Part shown: piece by piece, positions 21,009 through 32,484 of the stretch | Layout of the letters: every line of letters begins with the position of its first letter | How positions within the stretch are numbered: position 1 is the stretch's first letter | Origin: Muscardinus avellanarius | Taxonomy: Eukaryota > Chordata > Mammalia > Rodentia > Gliridae | DNA length: 64,000 nucleotides | Reading direction: 5' to 3' | Assembly: GCA_963383645.1 (NCBI GenBank) | Contig: OY726578.1 | Coordinates: 23,852,388-23,916,387 of the forward strand | Position numbers and translations under genes: made by a program | The notes under the pieces: model-generated | Told to the model about the DNA's origin: nothing | Databases searched by the model: none | Seen by the model: only the letters and a program-made list of their open reading frames with translations

Positions 21009-21344
21009 ATAGTGTAATCACTGAACAGTGTATACCGTGGTGGTGAAGAGGAGGATTTCCGAAGTGTGGTTCCTGCTGAACGGCAGCACAGCATCCTCCT
21101 CACCCAAGGTGTAGGAAGATGTCCTGCTTACACGATTGCGAGAATGTGGAACAGAGAAAGCCACACAGATAGATGCCTCGTGGCCTGGGAGTGTTGGGTC
21201 CCGAGAGAGGACCCCTGGAGTTCTCGGTCACTGGACATGCTTGTGAGAGGTTCCGGAGAGTCATGTGGACCAGAAGACCTGGCCCTCTCGCGCAGCTGCC
21301 GAGCTCGGGTTGCGGCGCCTGTGCCCTTGTCTTGTCCACAGGCC

Positions 21345-21418
21345 CCTTCTTCCCTGCGGAGTGAACCCAGGGCCTTGTCCGTGCGTGTGCGTGCGCTTTA
21401 CCGTGAGCTCTCCCCACC
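21345..21418 (-). repeat. Standalone ID element
   Basis: gtgaacccagggccttgtcc and gcgctttaccgtgagctctc are the reverse of an ID body. Confidence 0.65.
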
Positions 21419-21796
21419 CCTCCATACCCGAATGGCCAGGTCTGCGGGTCAGAGGGGAGTTGGGAAATTCCAGAGCATGGGGAAAGTGACTGAGAGAGCC
21501 ACATATGTCTCTAGGTGAGGGGAGCCCGGCGAGTGAGAGGGTGAGCCGGGGTTCAGAGCCTTGTCGCAGGCACAGCTGCACCCGCCTCTGCAGGATGCTT
21601 TGAAAGCAAACAGAATTGTACCTGCTGCCTGGAGCCCCTGGGTGGATCCCTGGAACGCCTGAGAGCTCCCGCTCACTTCCTCCAGCGGGTGGCCAGTGAT
21701 GCAGCCCTCCGCAGCCTACACTCCTTGGGGATGGGGCTCTCTCTACCCAGCTACTTTGAAGGCTGCTCAGTTGAGCCAGAGACAGCTTAGATCCCC

Positions 21797-21945
21797 CCTC
21801 TTGTTGTACCGGGGGTGCAACCCAGGAGCCTTCTACCTCTGGGGCATACCCCAACCTCTTTTATATTTTATTTGGAAACAGGATCTCACAAAGTGCTGAG
21901 AGCCTCACTAAGTAGCGAGACTAGCTTCGAACCTGCGTGATCCTC
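21797..21945 (-). repeat. B1-dID SINE, subtype 2, truncated
   Basis: gttgtaccgggggtgcaac to ctgcgtgatcctc. Confidence 0.8.
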
Positions 21946-22400
21946 TGATCCTGCAAGACAGCTCTGATTTTTATCTCCTCTCCAGACTGCCTCTTGCTAA
22001 CTTTAACTCGCTAGTCCTATTTTGGCCTCCTGGATCTTGCCAAAATCGAAAGCAGCTGTTTGCACTTACTGAGTTGAAAGTCGTCTTTGTGCTGTTCTCA
22101 GAGTCCTCTGGACTGGAGGGAGGCCAGTTTGCCAGACTTCCCTTGCAGTCTTGCCCCTCAGGGCCTCTGAAGAGCGCAGTCTGACTGGGACCCTGTCCAC
22201 CTTGATGCAGCCAGTGTAAATCAAGTGAGTTTTTCAGCTCAGGATCAGTGCGCGGTTAGAGCAGCCTCGATGCCGTGGGCACAGTAGGTTTATGGTTGGT
22301 ATGCACTCCCTCTTGTCCTCGGAGAGCCGCCTCTTAGGCAGGGTCCTTCTTTCACGTATTCAACCTCTTCTGGGGACTCAGGGACAATATAAAATCAAAT

Positions 22401-22575
22401 GTGGCCAGGCATGTGGCACACGCCTGTATCCCCAGGACTTGGGAGCTGAGACAGGAGGGTCTCAGGTTAGTGACCAGCTCGGCTATCTACTGGGCCGAAA
22501 GAAAAAATAAAACTGGCTGGGTGTAAAGCTCAGAGGTAGACTGCCTGCCCCTGGGTCCATCCCTTCGCTACTCGC
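22401..22575 (+). repeat. B1-dID SINE
   Basis: gtggccaggcatgtggcac to ctgggtccatccc. Followed by an alternating purine-pyrimidine run to about 22612. Confidence 0.78.
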
Positions 22576-22655
22576 AAGCGTGCGCACGTGCGCACACACG
22601 CACCCTCACACTCAAACATCTTTGAAGACATCTGCACACTTCAGAAATCCACTGT

Positions 22656-22840
22656 CTCTGGACATGATGGTTCATGCCTGTAATCCTAGTACTTGGGAAG
22701 CTGAGACGGGAAGATCACAGGTTCAAGGCTAGCCTCAGCAACTCGAACCCTGTTTCAAAATAAAAAACTAGCAGGGCTGAGAATGGAGCTCAGCAGTAGA
22801 ATGCCTCTGGGTTTGATTTCCAGTGCCACACGAACAAAAC
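22656..22840 (+). repeat. B1-dID SINE
   Basis: ctggacatgatggttcatgc to tttccagtgccacac. Confidence 0.8.
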
Positions 22841-23209
22841 CCGCTTCCTCTCTGTTGCCGCTCTTTTTTGTATGTGGTGGGCGCTGGGGTTTTCTGTTGC
22901 TCTGCCTACTGGGGTGCTCTCCTTGCCGCCAGTCTGTCAGCCTGCGGGTCCTCGGTGCCTCCTGACCTCGCTCGGCCTGGCCACCAAGGTCTCCGAGGTC
23001 TCTGCAGGCCGGGGGAGCAGTGAAAAGCGCCTTGTTTCCCTGCTTCCTCAGAAGCTCCTAGACTTACACAGCAGCAGGAGGGGATTTGTTGTTGGGAGTA
23101 GCTGGGGTGTGACCGTGGAGGGGTGGCCGAGGTAGCGGGCATTCCTGAGTTGTGGGAAGGAGCTAGCTGGGGGGTATGCCAGCAGAGGAGTCGGTCCAGC
23201 CCAGCGCCC

Positions 23210-23582
23210 TGATGCGTGCCCGCAGTGCCAGTACTTGGGAGGCCGAGAAAGTGGCACGTGGCAGCCCGTACAACTTAGTGCGCTCCTCTGCAACTTAGCC
23301 AGACCATTTCAAAAATAAAGCCAGGCGAGGTGGCGCACGCTGTAATCCCAGTACTTGGGAGGCCGAGACAGGTTCTCCACCACCTCAGCTACTTAGTGAG
23401 GCCCACACTTACTGAGACCGTGTTTCAAAATAAAGGATAAAAAATAGGCCTCGGGGTGTAGCTCAGAGGTCAAATGCCCCTGGCTTCCATCCCCAGTACC
23501 GGAAAAAACAAAAAAAAGAAAAAGAAATAAAAACGGGTAGGGTGTACCTCAGGCAGAATGCCTTCAGTATCACACACACAGG
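23210..23582 (+). repeat. Nested forward SINEs
   Basis: The outer copy is split into 23210-23320 and 23531-23582. The inner full copy is 23321-23530. The flanking caaaaataaa and agaaataaaa suggest the target duplication. Confidence 0.78.
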
Positions 23583-23584
23583 CC

Positions 23585-23750
23585 AGATACTGATTTCTTC
23601 CTCCTTTTTTTTTTTTTTTGTTTGTTTGTTTCTTTTTGTTTCCTTTTTTTTTTTTTTGTCATTGCAGCTTTCCCACAGTAGCTCAAAAGTTAACCACAGA
23701 CAATACTCGAATGAATGATTATGCTTCTATTTCAGTAACATTTTGATTTT
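23585..23750. other. T-rich and unique sequence
   Basis: Two long T runs split by tttgtttgtttgtttc, then about 95 bp of unique AT-rich DNA. Confidence 0.6.
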
Positions 23751-23751
23751 T

Positions 23752-23935
23752 GTGTGTGTGTGTGGTACTGAGGATTGAGGCTAGGACCATTGTAGTCCGA
23801 GCTACACCCCAGCCTTATTTTATTTTGAAAAAGGCTCTATCATTACTTTTGCTGAGGCTGTCCTGAAACCCGTGATCCTCCTTGTCTCAGCCTCCCAAGT
23901 CCGGGGATCGCAGGCGCACACCACCACGCCCAGCT
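23752..23935 (-). repeat. B1-dID SINE
   Basis: gtggtactgaggattgagg to ccaccacgcccagc. Confidence 0.82.
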
Positions 23936-24280
23936 TGATTTTATATGTTTTTTTTTTTTAATGTCATGAAATATTCTCTTGATTCCCCCCGCCAGCCATT
24001 CAGCAGCACAAAACATAATATTAGTTTGTGGGCTGCACAAAACAAGTGGCTCCAGGATTGGCCTGTGACTTGCTGACCCGTCCTAGATCATGAAGGACTG
24101 GAAGCAGAGAGGGCTGCCAAAGGGCCTGGGAGCCCTGCCCGGCTCACATGGAAGAGGGGCTGGGAAAGGGAGTCATTTTTGTAATAAAAATATAAAGGAA
24201 GGATATTTTGTATTTCTGTGTATGCCTGAACACATTTCAGTATTTATCTAAACACAGCATTTTCACAATGGAAAATTTCT

Positions 24281-24500
24281 TTCTTTTTTTTTTTTTTTTT
24301 GCGGGGCTGGGGATGGAACCCAGGGGCATTTGACCTCTGAGCTACACCCCCTGCCCTATTTTTTATTCTTTATTTTGAAACAGGGTCTCACTGAGTTGCA
24401 AATGGCCTCACTAAGTAGCTGAGGCTGTCCGCGAACCGCGATCCTCCTGTCTCTGCCTCCCGAATGCTGGGATTACAAGCGTGCACCACCACGCCTGGCT
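24281..24500 (-). repeat. B1-dID SINE, subtype 1
   Basis: T18 then gcggggctggggatggaac to gcaccaccacgcctggc. Confidence 0.9.
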
Positions 24501-24511
24501 TGACTTACTTA

Positions 24512-24720
24512 CTTTTTTGTGGTACTGGGGTGGAACCCAGGGGCTTTTCTACCTCTGGGATATATACTCCCAGACCTAATTTTTTATACTTTTTGGAAAC
24601 AGTCTCACTAAATTGCCCAGAGCCTCACTAAGTAGCTGAGGCTGGCTTCGAACCTGTGTGATCCTCCTGTCTCAGCCTCCTAACTGCTGGGATTACAAGC
24701 ATGCGCCACCATGCCCATCT
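24512..24720 (-). repeat. B1-dID SINE, subtype 2
   Basis: ttttgtggtactggggtgg to gcgccaccatgcccatc. Confidence 0.88.
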
Positions 24721-24776
24721 CTTACTTTTTATTTTAAAACAGGGTTTTGAAGCTGGGTGCGGCGTGCGTGTGCGTG

Positions 24777-24780
<4 letters not shown>

Positions 24781-24825
<45 letters not shown>

Positions 24826-24870
24826 TTTCTGGTGCTGGGGATTGAACCAGAGGTATTGGTATTCTGCTTT

Positions 24871-24910
<40 letters not shown>

Positions 24911-24970
24911 CGTGCATGTGTGCATATTTTCTGGTGCTGGGAATTGAACCAGAGATATTCTGCTTTCAAG
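24781..24970 (-). repeat. Tandem duplication of TG tract plus ID half (102-bp period)
   Basis: tattttctggtgctggg...ctttcaag occurs at 24823-24874 and 24925-24970, each preceded by a TG-rich tract. Confidence 0.88.
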
Positions 24971-25121
24971 TACACCCCAGGCCCTATTGTTTTTTTATTT
25001 GGTAACAGAGTCTCATTAAAGTACAGAGGGCCTCGCTAAGTTGCTGGGGCTGGCTTTGAACGCGTGATCCCGTCTCAGCCTCCCAGGTACTGGGATTATG
25101 GGCATGCCAGCACGCGTAGCT
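24925..25121 (-). repeat. B1-dID SINE that hosts the 102-bp duplication
   Basis: The complete copy runs from the second ID unit to atgccagcacgcgtagc. Confidence 0.82.
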
Positions 25122-25126
25122 TATTT

Positions 25127-25196
25127 ATTTTTTGTGGTGGCTGGGAATTGAATCCGGGGTCTCACAGCTGCTAATGTTACGCATGCCCTCAGCTCC
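25127..25196 (-). repeat. Standalone ID element
   Basis: ttgtggtggctgggaattg and tgttacgcatgccctcagc. Confidence 0.65.
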
Positions 25197-25390
25197 TATT
25201 ATGTTAATGTATTGGAATCATCTTGTCACATTACACAAAAGGCTCTGCTAGGATTTGATTGAGACTGTTGAGTATGGACAAATGTGGGGAGCTTACATCT
25301 TAGTGTATTAATCTTTTGTCCCATGAACATAGTCTGTTTCTCAACTTATTTGTTTTCTGTAATTTCTCTCTGCAATATTTTGTAGTTTTC

Positions 25391-25623
25391 TTTTTTTTCT
25401 TTTCTTTTTTTTTTTTTTTTTTTGCGGGTCTGGGGATGGAACCCAGGGGCATTTGGCCTCCGAGCCACACCCCCTGCCCTATTTTTATTCTTTATTTTGA
25501 AACCGGGTCTCACTGAGTTGCAGAGGGCCTCACTAAGTAGCTGAGGCTGTCCGCGAACCGCGATTCTCCGGTCTCAGCCTCCCGAGTGCTAGGATGACGA
25601 GCGTGCCCACCACGCGCGGCTTT
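25391..25623 (-). mobile_element. B1-dID SINE with exact 13-bp target duplication
   Basis: ttttgtagttttc at 25378-25390 and 25624-25636. Subtype 1, little decayed. Confidence 0.93.
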
Positions 25624-25993
25624 TTTTGTAGTTTTCAGTGTGCAAATCTTTTTACTTCTTGGGGGTTCAATTTACATCTAAGGATCTCAGAAATATTTTT
25701 ATGTCCATGTAAATAGTATTCTTAAAAACATCAGCCTCCAGTTGTTGGTTGCTAATCTGTGGGAGCATGGTCACTGCTTGCGAGCCCGTGTTGTATTGAG
25801 ACTTGTACTTACTGGTTCAGTACAGCTGCTTGTAGGTCATATTGGACAGTCTGCCCGTGCCGTCTGCAGATGAAGGCAGTCTCGCCTCTTCTGCGCAATC
25901 TGAATGCCTTCTGTGGTTTTTTGTTTGGTTGTTTTTTGTTTTTGCTTACCTTACTGCACTGGCTAGGTTAATCAGAGTCCCAGACTTATTTGG

Positions 25994-26046
25994 CTTACTG
26001 GAGATTGAACCTAGGGGCATTCTACTTCAGAGCTGCACCCCGAGCA
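25994..26046 (-). repeat. ID half fragment
   Basis: ttactggagattgaacctag to agctgcaccccgagc. Confidence 0.65.
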
Positions 26047-26165
26047 TTGCTTATAAATTATCAGTCTGCATTCTCGTTGTTGTACAAAAAGACTAAAACA
26101 GAAAACTGGCACCTAGAAGTTGGGTTGTTGCTTTTACAAATATGTGAATATATGGAAACTTGTGT

Positions 26166-26364
26166 GTGTGGTACTGGGAGTTAAACCCAGGGGCATTTTA
26201 CCTCTTCTGAGCTACACCCCAGTCTTTTTATTTTTTATTCTGAAACAGGGTCTCACTAGGTTGCTGAGTGTCTTACTGAATTGCTGAGGCTGGTCTTGAA
26301 CCCGCAGTCCCCCTGTCTGAGCTTCCCAAGTACTAGGGTTACGGTGTGCGTCGTCACGCCCAGC
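26166..26364 (-). repeat. B1-dID SINE
   Basis: gtggtactgggagttaaac to cgtcgtcacgcccagc. Confidence 0.85.
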
Positions 26365-26429
26365 TGGAAGCAGTTTTAGGACTGGCACGCCCCGTGGACC
26401 CAGAAGGCATGTGATCAAGGCTGATGATT

Positions 26430-26770
26430 TTGAGCTCTGTGGTCTAACATTAATTTTCTTTTGGGTTTTGGACTTCTTCAGGACCAGTTACTGCCCTTCT
26501 CCCCAGTGTTCCCTCTGGAGTGGGGTAGCCGCCCTGTGTCTGCCCGCCATTGTACTGTGTAAGTGGAGAACGTGTTTTGCTTTCCTGGCTCCCAGGGGAA
26601 GGTCCTTTGCCTCAGGATGAACCATGCCTTGAGTGTGACCCGTATCTGAGTTGAGGAGACTCTGGACTGCAGAGTCGATGCCGCGCACTGCAGACCTTGG
26701 GGCTGTGAGCGCGGGATGAATGTGTTTGGCATGTGAGAGAGACGCACTGGAGGACCTAGAGCTGACCGCC
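26430..26770 (+). repeat. Ancient MaLR (ERVL-type) internal 3' fragment
   Basis: tgcctcaggatgaaccatgc, cttgagtgtgacccgtatct, gactctggactgcagagtcg and gggatgaatgtgtttggcat follow, in order, the non-coding end of MaLR internal sequences that precedes their 3' LTR. The LTR itself is not seen. No protein is encoded. Recognised from memory of the family. Confidence 0.55.
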
Positions 26771-27093
26771 ATTTTAAGCTTTTTAAGGAAAAAATGTTTA
26801 TTGTTATATTCAAATCATTAGGTAAATACAAAAATATTTTATATTTTGGATCACAGTTTGTTACAAGTGTACAACTGTCAAGCTGGTGTTTTAAAAACAC
26901 GGCCTGCAGTTAACTTTGTGACTAGCTTTATGCACATTTGTAAAGTGTGAGCATAAAGCCTTGGTGTGAGGGGTCTTGAGTAAACATTTTCTTTCTGTAA
27001 AATTCAGAAACCTTGGCCAAGACCAAGGCGTGGCCAGAGTAGACTCAAAATTTCTCGCATCCTGGAGTTTGAACTTCGGGAATCAATTTGTTT

Positions 27094-27303
27094 GGTTTGG
27101 TTTGGTGGTCCTGGGGTGGAGCCCAGAGGCTTTCTACCTCCGGGCTATACTCCCAGACCCATTTTATATTCTATTTGGAAACAGGGTCTCACTAAGTTGC
27201 TGAGAGCCTCACTAAGTAGCTGAGGCTGGCTTCGAACCTGCGCGATCCTCCTGTCTTAGCCTCCCAGGCGCTGGGATGACAAGCGTGCCCACCACGCCCG
27301 GCT
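27094..27303 (-). mobile_element. B1-dID SINE, subtype 2, with 16-bp target duplication
   Basis: gggaatcaatttgttt (27078-27093) and gggaatcagtttgttt (27304-27319) differ at one base. Confidence 0.92.
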
Positions 27304-28400
27304 GGGAATCAGTTTGTTTTGGACTGCATCTGGAAAAATCATTTGTGTACTGTCGCCAGAAATTCTTTTAGTAAGACTGTTCCTTGCCAGCCTGTCACTC
27401 GTGTGGAATGTTGCGTGTCCTCAGCAGTTTAACGGCTGTTGTGTGAAGGAGAGCTCTCCAGAAGTGGAGCCGAGAGGCTTGGCGGAAGGTGAGGGTTTCA
27501 TTCCGCTACTCTCTGCAGTTGTGCGTCTGGAAAATCCAGGGAGTCTCAGTCCTCAATATTTCCTTGTGTTAAGTTATTAAATGTTAGAGTAATAGAAACC
27601 ATAAACCAGGATAAGTGGGCTTGTGTGTGGCCAGACGAGTGGACATGGAGGTGTACTCTGTAGCCCCCTCCCCACAGTGGCCCCCATGTGCCGGGCCAGC
27701 GCTCTGTCACTGAGCTCTGCGCAGCCTTTTGATTTGGTTTTGAGACCCAGCTGGCTGGCCTCAAACTTGCCGACCTCCCGCACGACCTCCAGAGCGATGG
27801 CCTTTGGAGTGGGCGTTTCCCACTTGGCCCAGTTTTTCCTGGCGTCCTGTCTGTCTAGGAGTAGTTGTGGCTGGTGGAAGAGCTCAGGCGTGGGCAGCCA
27901 GTTGCTTCCCTCCCGCACCGCCCTGTCCTCCTCCTTTCTGGCCCCGGGGTGATCTGAGAATCCAGCACTCTGCAGCTGGCTGGCTCTGTCTCCTTCACAG
28001 GGCCGCAGCCTTTCCTGCGCTCAGCCTCCACCTCACTCCCCTGCAGCCTCGCCACCCCTGGGCCTGGTCACTGACTACAGCGACCACTTGGGCGCCTGCA
28101 GAGCGCCCTTCCCTAGGGCTCACCTCCAGGCCCTCCCCACAGGTGGCCAGGCGGGAGGGGGGTGAGAGGGAGACGTGCCCGGTCCCCTGTGGGTGGCCGA
28201 GGCGGCGGGAGGGCAGTGCCCCTGCTGCCAGGAGAGGACTGCGGGTGGTCTCTTCCCTCTCCAGGCTCCAGGAGACTTCGATTTGAACGTCCTCTCCTCT
28301 TGTCAGAATGAGCAGTTTGCAGCTGCCACATTAGATGCTAATTGGTGATCACACTCCTGATTTAGATATGGAATAAAATCTGTCTTAAAAACTAGAAAAA

Positions 28401-28593
28401 GCCAGGCATGGTGGTGCACACTTGTAATCTCAGTACTTGGGAGAGAGACAGGAGGATCGCAGGTTCGCCGCCAGCCTCAGCTACTTAGTGAGGCCCTCCG
28501 CAACTTAGTGAGACCCTGTTTCAAAATAAAGAATAAAAAATAGGGTTGGGGGTGTAGCTTGGAAGTAGGATACCTGTGGGTTCAGCCCCCAGC

Positions 28594-28644
<51 letters not shown>
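28401..28644 (+). repeat. B1-dID SINE with CA tail
   Basis: agccaggcatggtggtgc to ccagcaaaac, then CA 28597-28644. Confidence 0.88.
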
Positions 28645-28646
<2 letters not shown>

Positions 28647-28863
28647 TGGAGATGTATCTTGGAGGCAGAATGCCCAGTACTAAAAAAAAAATAAGCAAAG
28701 ACGCTGTGACAGGAAGATCACAGATTCGAGGACAGCCTCAGCAACTAAGGTCCTCAGCAGTTTAGTGAGACCCTGTTTCAAAGTAAAAAATAAAATAGTA
28801 TGGGGGGTGTAGCGCAGAGGTAGAATGCCCCTGCGTTCCATCCCCAGTACCAAACAAAGAAAA
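28645..28863 (+). repeat. ID half, then truncated B1-dID SINE
   Basis: ggtggagatgtatcttggag (28645-28696), then 28697-28863 ending cagtaccaaac. Confidence 0.78.
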
Positions 28864-29339
28864 GCTTCAGTGTCTGTTTCTAAAGGTATAAATTGTGGAG
28901 TAGAGTTTTAAGATTCTGAGAACAAATCCTAATTTGCCCTCCTTGCTTTCTAAACGAGGCCCGCGGGGTAGACCGTGCCCGCGGTGGTGTGGATGGCACC
29001 GGATCGCAGCCACAGTCCAGGCCTCTTCCATTCCTGTGGCTCCCCACCACGTACTTGCCGATGTGTCATTTTAGTGGGGGAGCTAGAGGCTGGTGTTTGT
29101 TGACATGTGTAAATCCGTGTGAGTCAGGTGAAGCCGCCGTCAGTCGTTCTCTGTAAAGGGTTTCTCTTACAGGGTGTCTCCTCGTTGCTGCTGCTTTTAC
29201 TTAATGCGGTAGGTGTTAGTCATCCTCGGCACGCGGTGCTCTGCTATAAGCCGAGCGCTCCCGTTCTCACATCTGTCCCGTGGGCTGCCACCCTGCCAGC
29301 GCCTCAGCCTCGGTATTTTAGTCTTCTCGGCATCCTTAG

Positions 29340-29435
29340 CAGGTGCCGCGTGCTACCGACCCTACTTTATGTACGAGGAAACCGGTTTCAGAGAGTAACT
29401 TGCTGGGGGTACAGAGTTAATCCTAAGAGATTAGG
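29340..29435 (+). repeat. MIR fossil
   Basis: ctactttatgtacgaggaaa, then cagagagtaacttgctgggg, then acagagttaatcc fit the MIR core. Confidence 0.6.
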
Positions 29436-30032
29436 GCAGTCTCATGAACATGCAGTTTTTAAAAATAAGCACAGAGGGTTTGAAAATAGCAATTAAATAA
29501 CAAATTTAAATGAGTTTAAATAACAATAGGGAAAAAAAGATTCTAATGGAAGTGACAGGTTTGAGGGAAATAATGACTCTGTCAGGATCCCGGCGTGACT
29601 GCTGAGGGATGGGGCAGGCCGGGCGGCTCCTAAGAAGTCCTCCCGTCCTCCCTCTGTCCCTCCCTGCTTGGGACGGAGGCTCCTCCTTAGAGACCTTCGT
29701 GAGTTCCAGGACAGCATACTCGCAAGTCGGGGCGGATGCTTCTGGTTGCGGTATTAGAGTTAAGATCCATTTAGAAGGTTCTTTGGCTTTGTTTTTAGAA
29801 TATGATTGGTGTGTCTTCCATGGGTGGATGGGAGGAGAGGGTGGGGCTTCTGAATCATGGAAATAAATTGCCATTTCTGCCGTTGGATAGCTGTGGCTCC
29901 ACTTTTTCCGACCTTTGAGCCCTGGTGAAATACTTTCTCCTGGAGCTAGAATGTAAGGACTTTTGTTCTCTTGGTTTACACGTTTTATTTTGTACAAAAA
30001 CTCTAATATATTAAGTTAGGCTTTGTAATTTC

Positions 30033-30254
30033 CTGTTTATTTATTTATTTATTTTGCAGGTCTGGGGATGGAACCCAGGGGCATTAGACCTCTGAGCTAC
30101 ACCCCCTGCCCTATTTTTTATTCTATATTTTGAAACAGAGTCTCACTGAGCTGCAGAGGGCCTCACTAAGTAGCTGAGGCTGTCTGGGAACCTGGATCCT
30201 CTGGTCTCAGCTCCTGAGTGCTGGGATTGCAAGCGTGCACCACCACACCTGGCT
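30033..30254 (-). repeat. B1-dID SINE, subtype 1
   Basis: TTTA tail, ttttgcag|gtctggggatgg, to caccaccacacctggc. Confidence 0.9.
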
Positions 30255-30437
30255 ATTTCCTTTTTATAGTAGAGGAAATTTGCAAAGCTATAGTGTTCCA
30301 GCCTTGGTCACATAACTTGTAGGGCAGCACGGGCGCGTGGGCCCAGTTTCGTGCTCTACTTAGTGTGAGACCCGGGGCTTCCTGGTGTCTCACAGCCTGA
30401 CGCTTCATCCTGTGCAGCACTGTGATTAAGTAAATCG

Positions 30438-30530
30438 TAAGGTTTTGGAGTCAGCAGATGCCTCTGGACATCCTTAGAATCCCGCGTCCTTTTTATTGCA
30501 GGATGCCGAGCAGTCGTGTGGCCTAGAAGA
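30438..30530 (+). repeat. Possible MIR fossil
   Basis: ggttttggagtcagcagatg to cagtcgtgtggcct resembles the MIR 5' part. Confidence 0.4.
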
Positions 30531-30662
30531 GTCAGCACTTCTTAGGGGCCTGGTAGTTTTCAGGGGAAGAAAAATACACTTGTATCCCCAAGGACATGAC
30601 ATCTGCAGAATCTGACCAGATGAAAACCTAGTTGATACAAGTGTACATTTTTCAGATTACAA

Positions 30663-30665
<3 letters not shown>

Positions 30666-30746
<81 letters not shown>
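30666..30746 (+). repeat. Compound (TG)n(AG)n microsatellite
   Basis: TG to 30700, then AG to 30746, followed by a forward SINE. Confidence 0.95.
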
Positions 30747-30749
<3 letters not shown>

Positions 30750-30767
30750 TTTCATAATAAAAAGGGG

Positions 30768-30946
30768 AAGCCAGGCACATGCCTGTAATCCCAATACTTG
30801 GGAGGCTGAGACAGGAGGATCTTAGAATTGTGGCAAGTGCAACCACAACCTGCGCAACCGTTTCAAAATAAAAAAATAAAAAGTGGGCTGAGGGTGTAGC
30901 TCAGAGGTGGAATGCCCCTAGGTGCCATCGCTAGTACCAAAAAAAA
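30768..30946 (+). repeat. B1-dID SINE, shortened
   Basis: gccaggcacatgcctgtaat to gctagtaccaaaaaaaa. Confidence 0.82.
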
Positions 30947-31272
30947 AGGGGGGGGGAGGAAAGCAGCTTAGCAGCAGCTTTTGCAACTCAGTGTGGCTCA
31001 GTGTGAGCTTCTTAACTCCTAGAAAGCTTTTCTTTTCTTAAACTGAGAGCAGCCCAGTGTCTAACAGAAGGAGGTAATGTTGTGTTGTGCTGTGAGCCCG
31101 CCAGCCAGATGGGGCAGTGCTCTGCGCGGGGACGCCCGCCCGCAGACCACAAGGGCGGTACAGGAGGGGCTGGCGGTACAGGAGGGGCTGGCCGTGAAGG
31201 CCCGCTCGGGGAGCGCAGACTTAAGGCAGAGCGAGGAAGGTAGGAAGGAGGTGCCACTCGGTTTCCCGCTGC

Positions 31273-31435
31273 CCCGGCCCACTCTGGTGCCCAGGCCGTC
31301 CTCCACAGCAGCCCGGCCCACTCTGGTGCCCAGGCCGTCCTCCACAGCAGCCCGGCCCACTCTGGTGCCCAGGCCGTCCTCCACAGCAGCCCGGCCCACT
31401 CTGGTGCCCAGGCCGTCCTCCACAGCAGCCCGGCC
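31273..31435 (+). repeat. 39-bp minisatellite, four identical units plus a partial fifth
   Basis: Units start at 31273, 31312, 31351 and 31390, each cccggcccactctggtgccc and on to ctccacagcag. Because 39 is a multiple of three, an open frame repeats ARPTLVPRPSSTA. I do not take this as a gene. Confidence 0.97.
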
Positions 31436-31540
31436 TTCTCTCGGAGCCGCTCACCTGCTATGGGCCACCTGGCGGACCCCTCCCTGCGCAGTCTATGTCA
31501 GGGCGGAGCCTGGCTGGCCCTCTCCAAGCCCCCTCCCCGC

Positions 31541-31728
31541 GGGCCTGGGGGTGGAGCCAGGGGCATTCTACCTCGAGCTACACCCCCAGCCCTACTTTTT
31601 ATTTTTATTTTGAAACAGGGTCTCACTGAGTTGCAAAGGGCCTAAGTAGCTGAGGCTGTCCTTGAACTAGGATCCTCCTGTCTCAGCCTCCAGAATACTG
31701 GGATTAGCAGCGTGGCCAGCACGCTGGC
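31541..31728 (-). repeat. B1-dID SINE
   Basis: gcctgggggtggagccagg to gccagcacgctggc. Confidence 0.82.
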
Positions 31729-31916
31729 TCCCCCAGGCCCTTTGTGGAGACAGGCCTGGGTTCTGGCTGTACCCAAGGCCTTGGGACCTTGGGCTGCGGC
31801 CGTGATGCTTTCTCTGACACCTGTGATTTAAGTCCTCCCTGTTCTCCAGAGGCAGGACTGGGGACTAGATCTTTCTGTGGACTTTATACTCTGTACCTTT
31901 GTTATTATTCATTTCC

Positions 31917-32125
31917 TTATTGGCAGTACTGGGGACTGAACCCGGAAGCGTTCTACCTTTGAGTTACAACCCCAACCCGATTTTTTTCTTTAATTTGAAG
32001 ATAGGCTCTCGCTCGGTGGTTGAGCCTTGTTACTTCTTAGTCTGCCCTCAGCCGTGATCTTCCTGTCTCAGCCTCCCAGATATTACATCCAAGTGGGGTT
32101 ATAGGCATGCGCCTCAGACCCGGCT
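31917..32125 (-). repeat. Old B1-dID SINE
   Basis: ggcagtactggggactgaac to gcgcctcagacccggc. Confidence 0.75.
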
Positions 32126-32484
32126 CCTCACATTTAAAATAGAATTCTAAAGGATGGGGTCCTGTTCACTATCCAGTTACATACTCCTTTTCTTCCACTA
32201 GACCAAGAGCCTTCTCTCATCTCTGTGGGAGAGAATCTACAACTCAGATTGAAATCTGCCACTCAGATAGAAAATCCTCTCCTCTCAAAAAGTGTGTGTG
32301 TCCTGAGCATGCACTGGCATTTCTGCTGGCCCCTGAACGCTGCGGTGTGGTGTGGCACTCTCTCCATGGCATTTGCACCGGGTCAGGCACTGTAGTGTTG
32401 GGGACGTGGCTTAAAGCTTAAGGAGGGGTACATAGGTTCTGTCCAAATACTACCTTGTGTTATGAGACTTGAGCACCCATGGGG

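Noticed and set aside
31077..31613. 178-aa open frame with 13-aa repeats
   Set aside because: It spans a 39-bp minisatellite and runs into a reverse SINE. Repeat length divisible by three explains the regular peptide.
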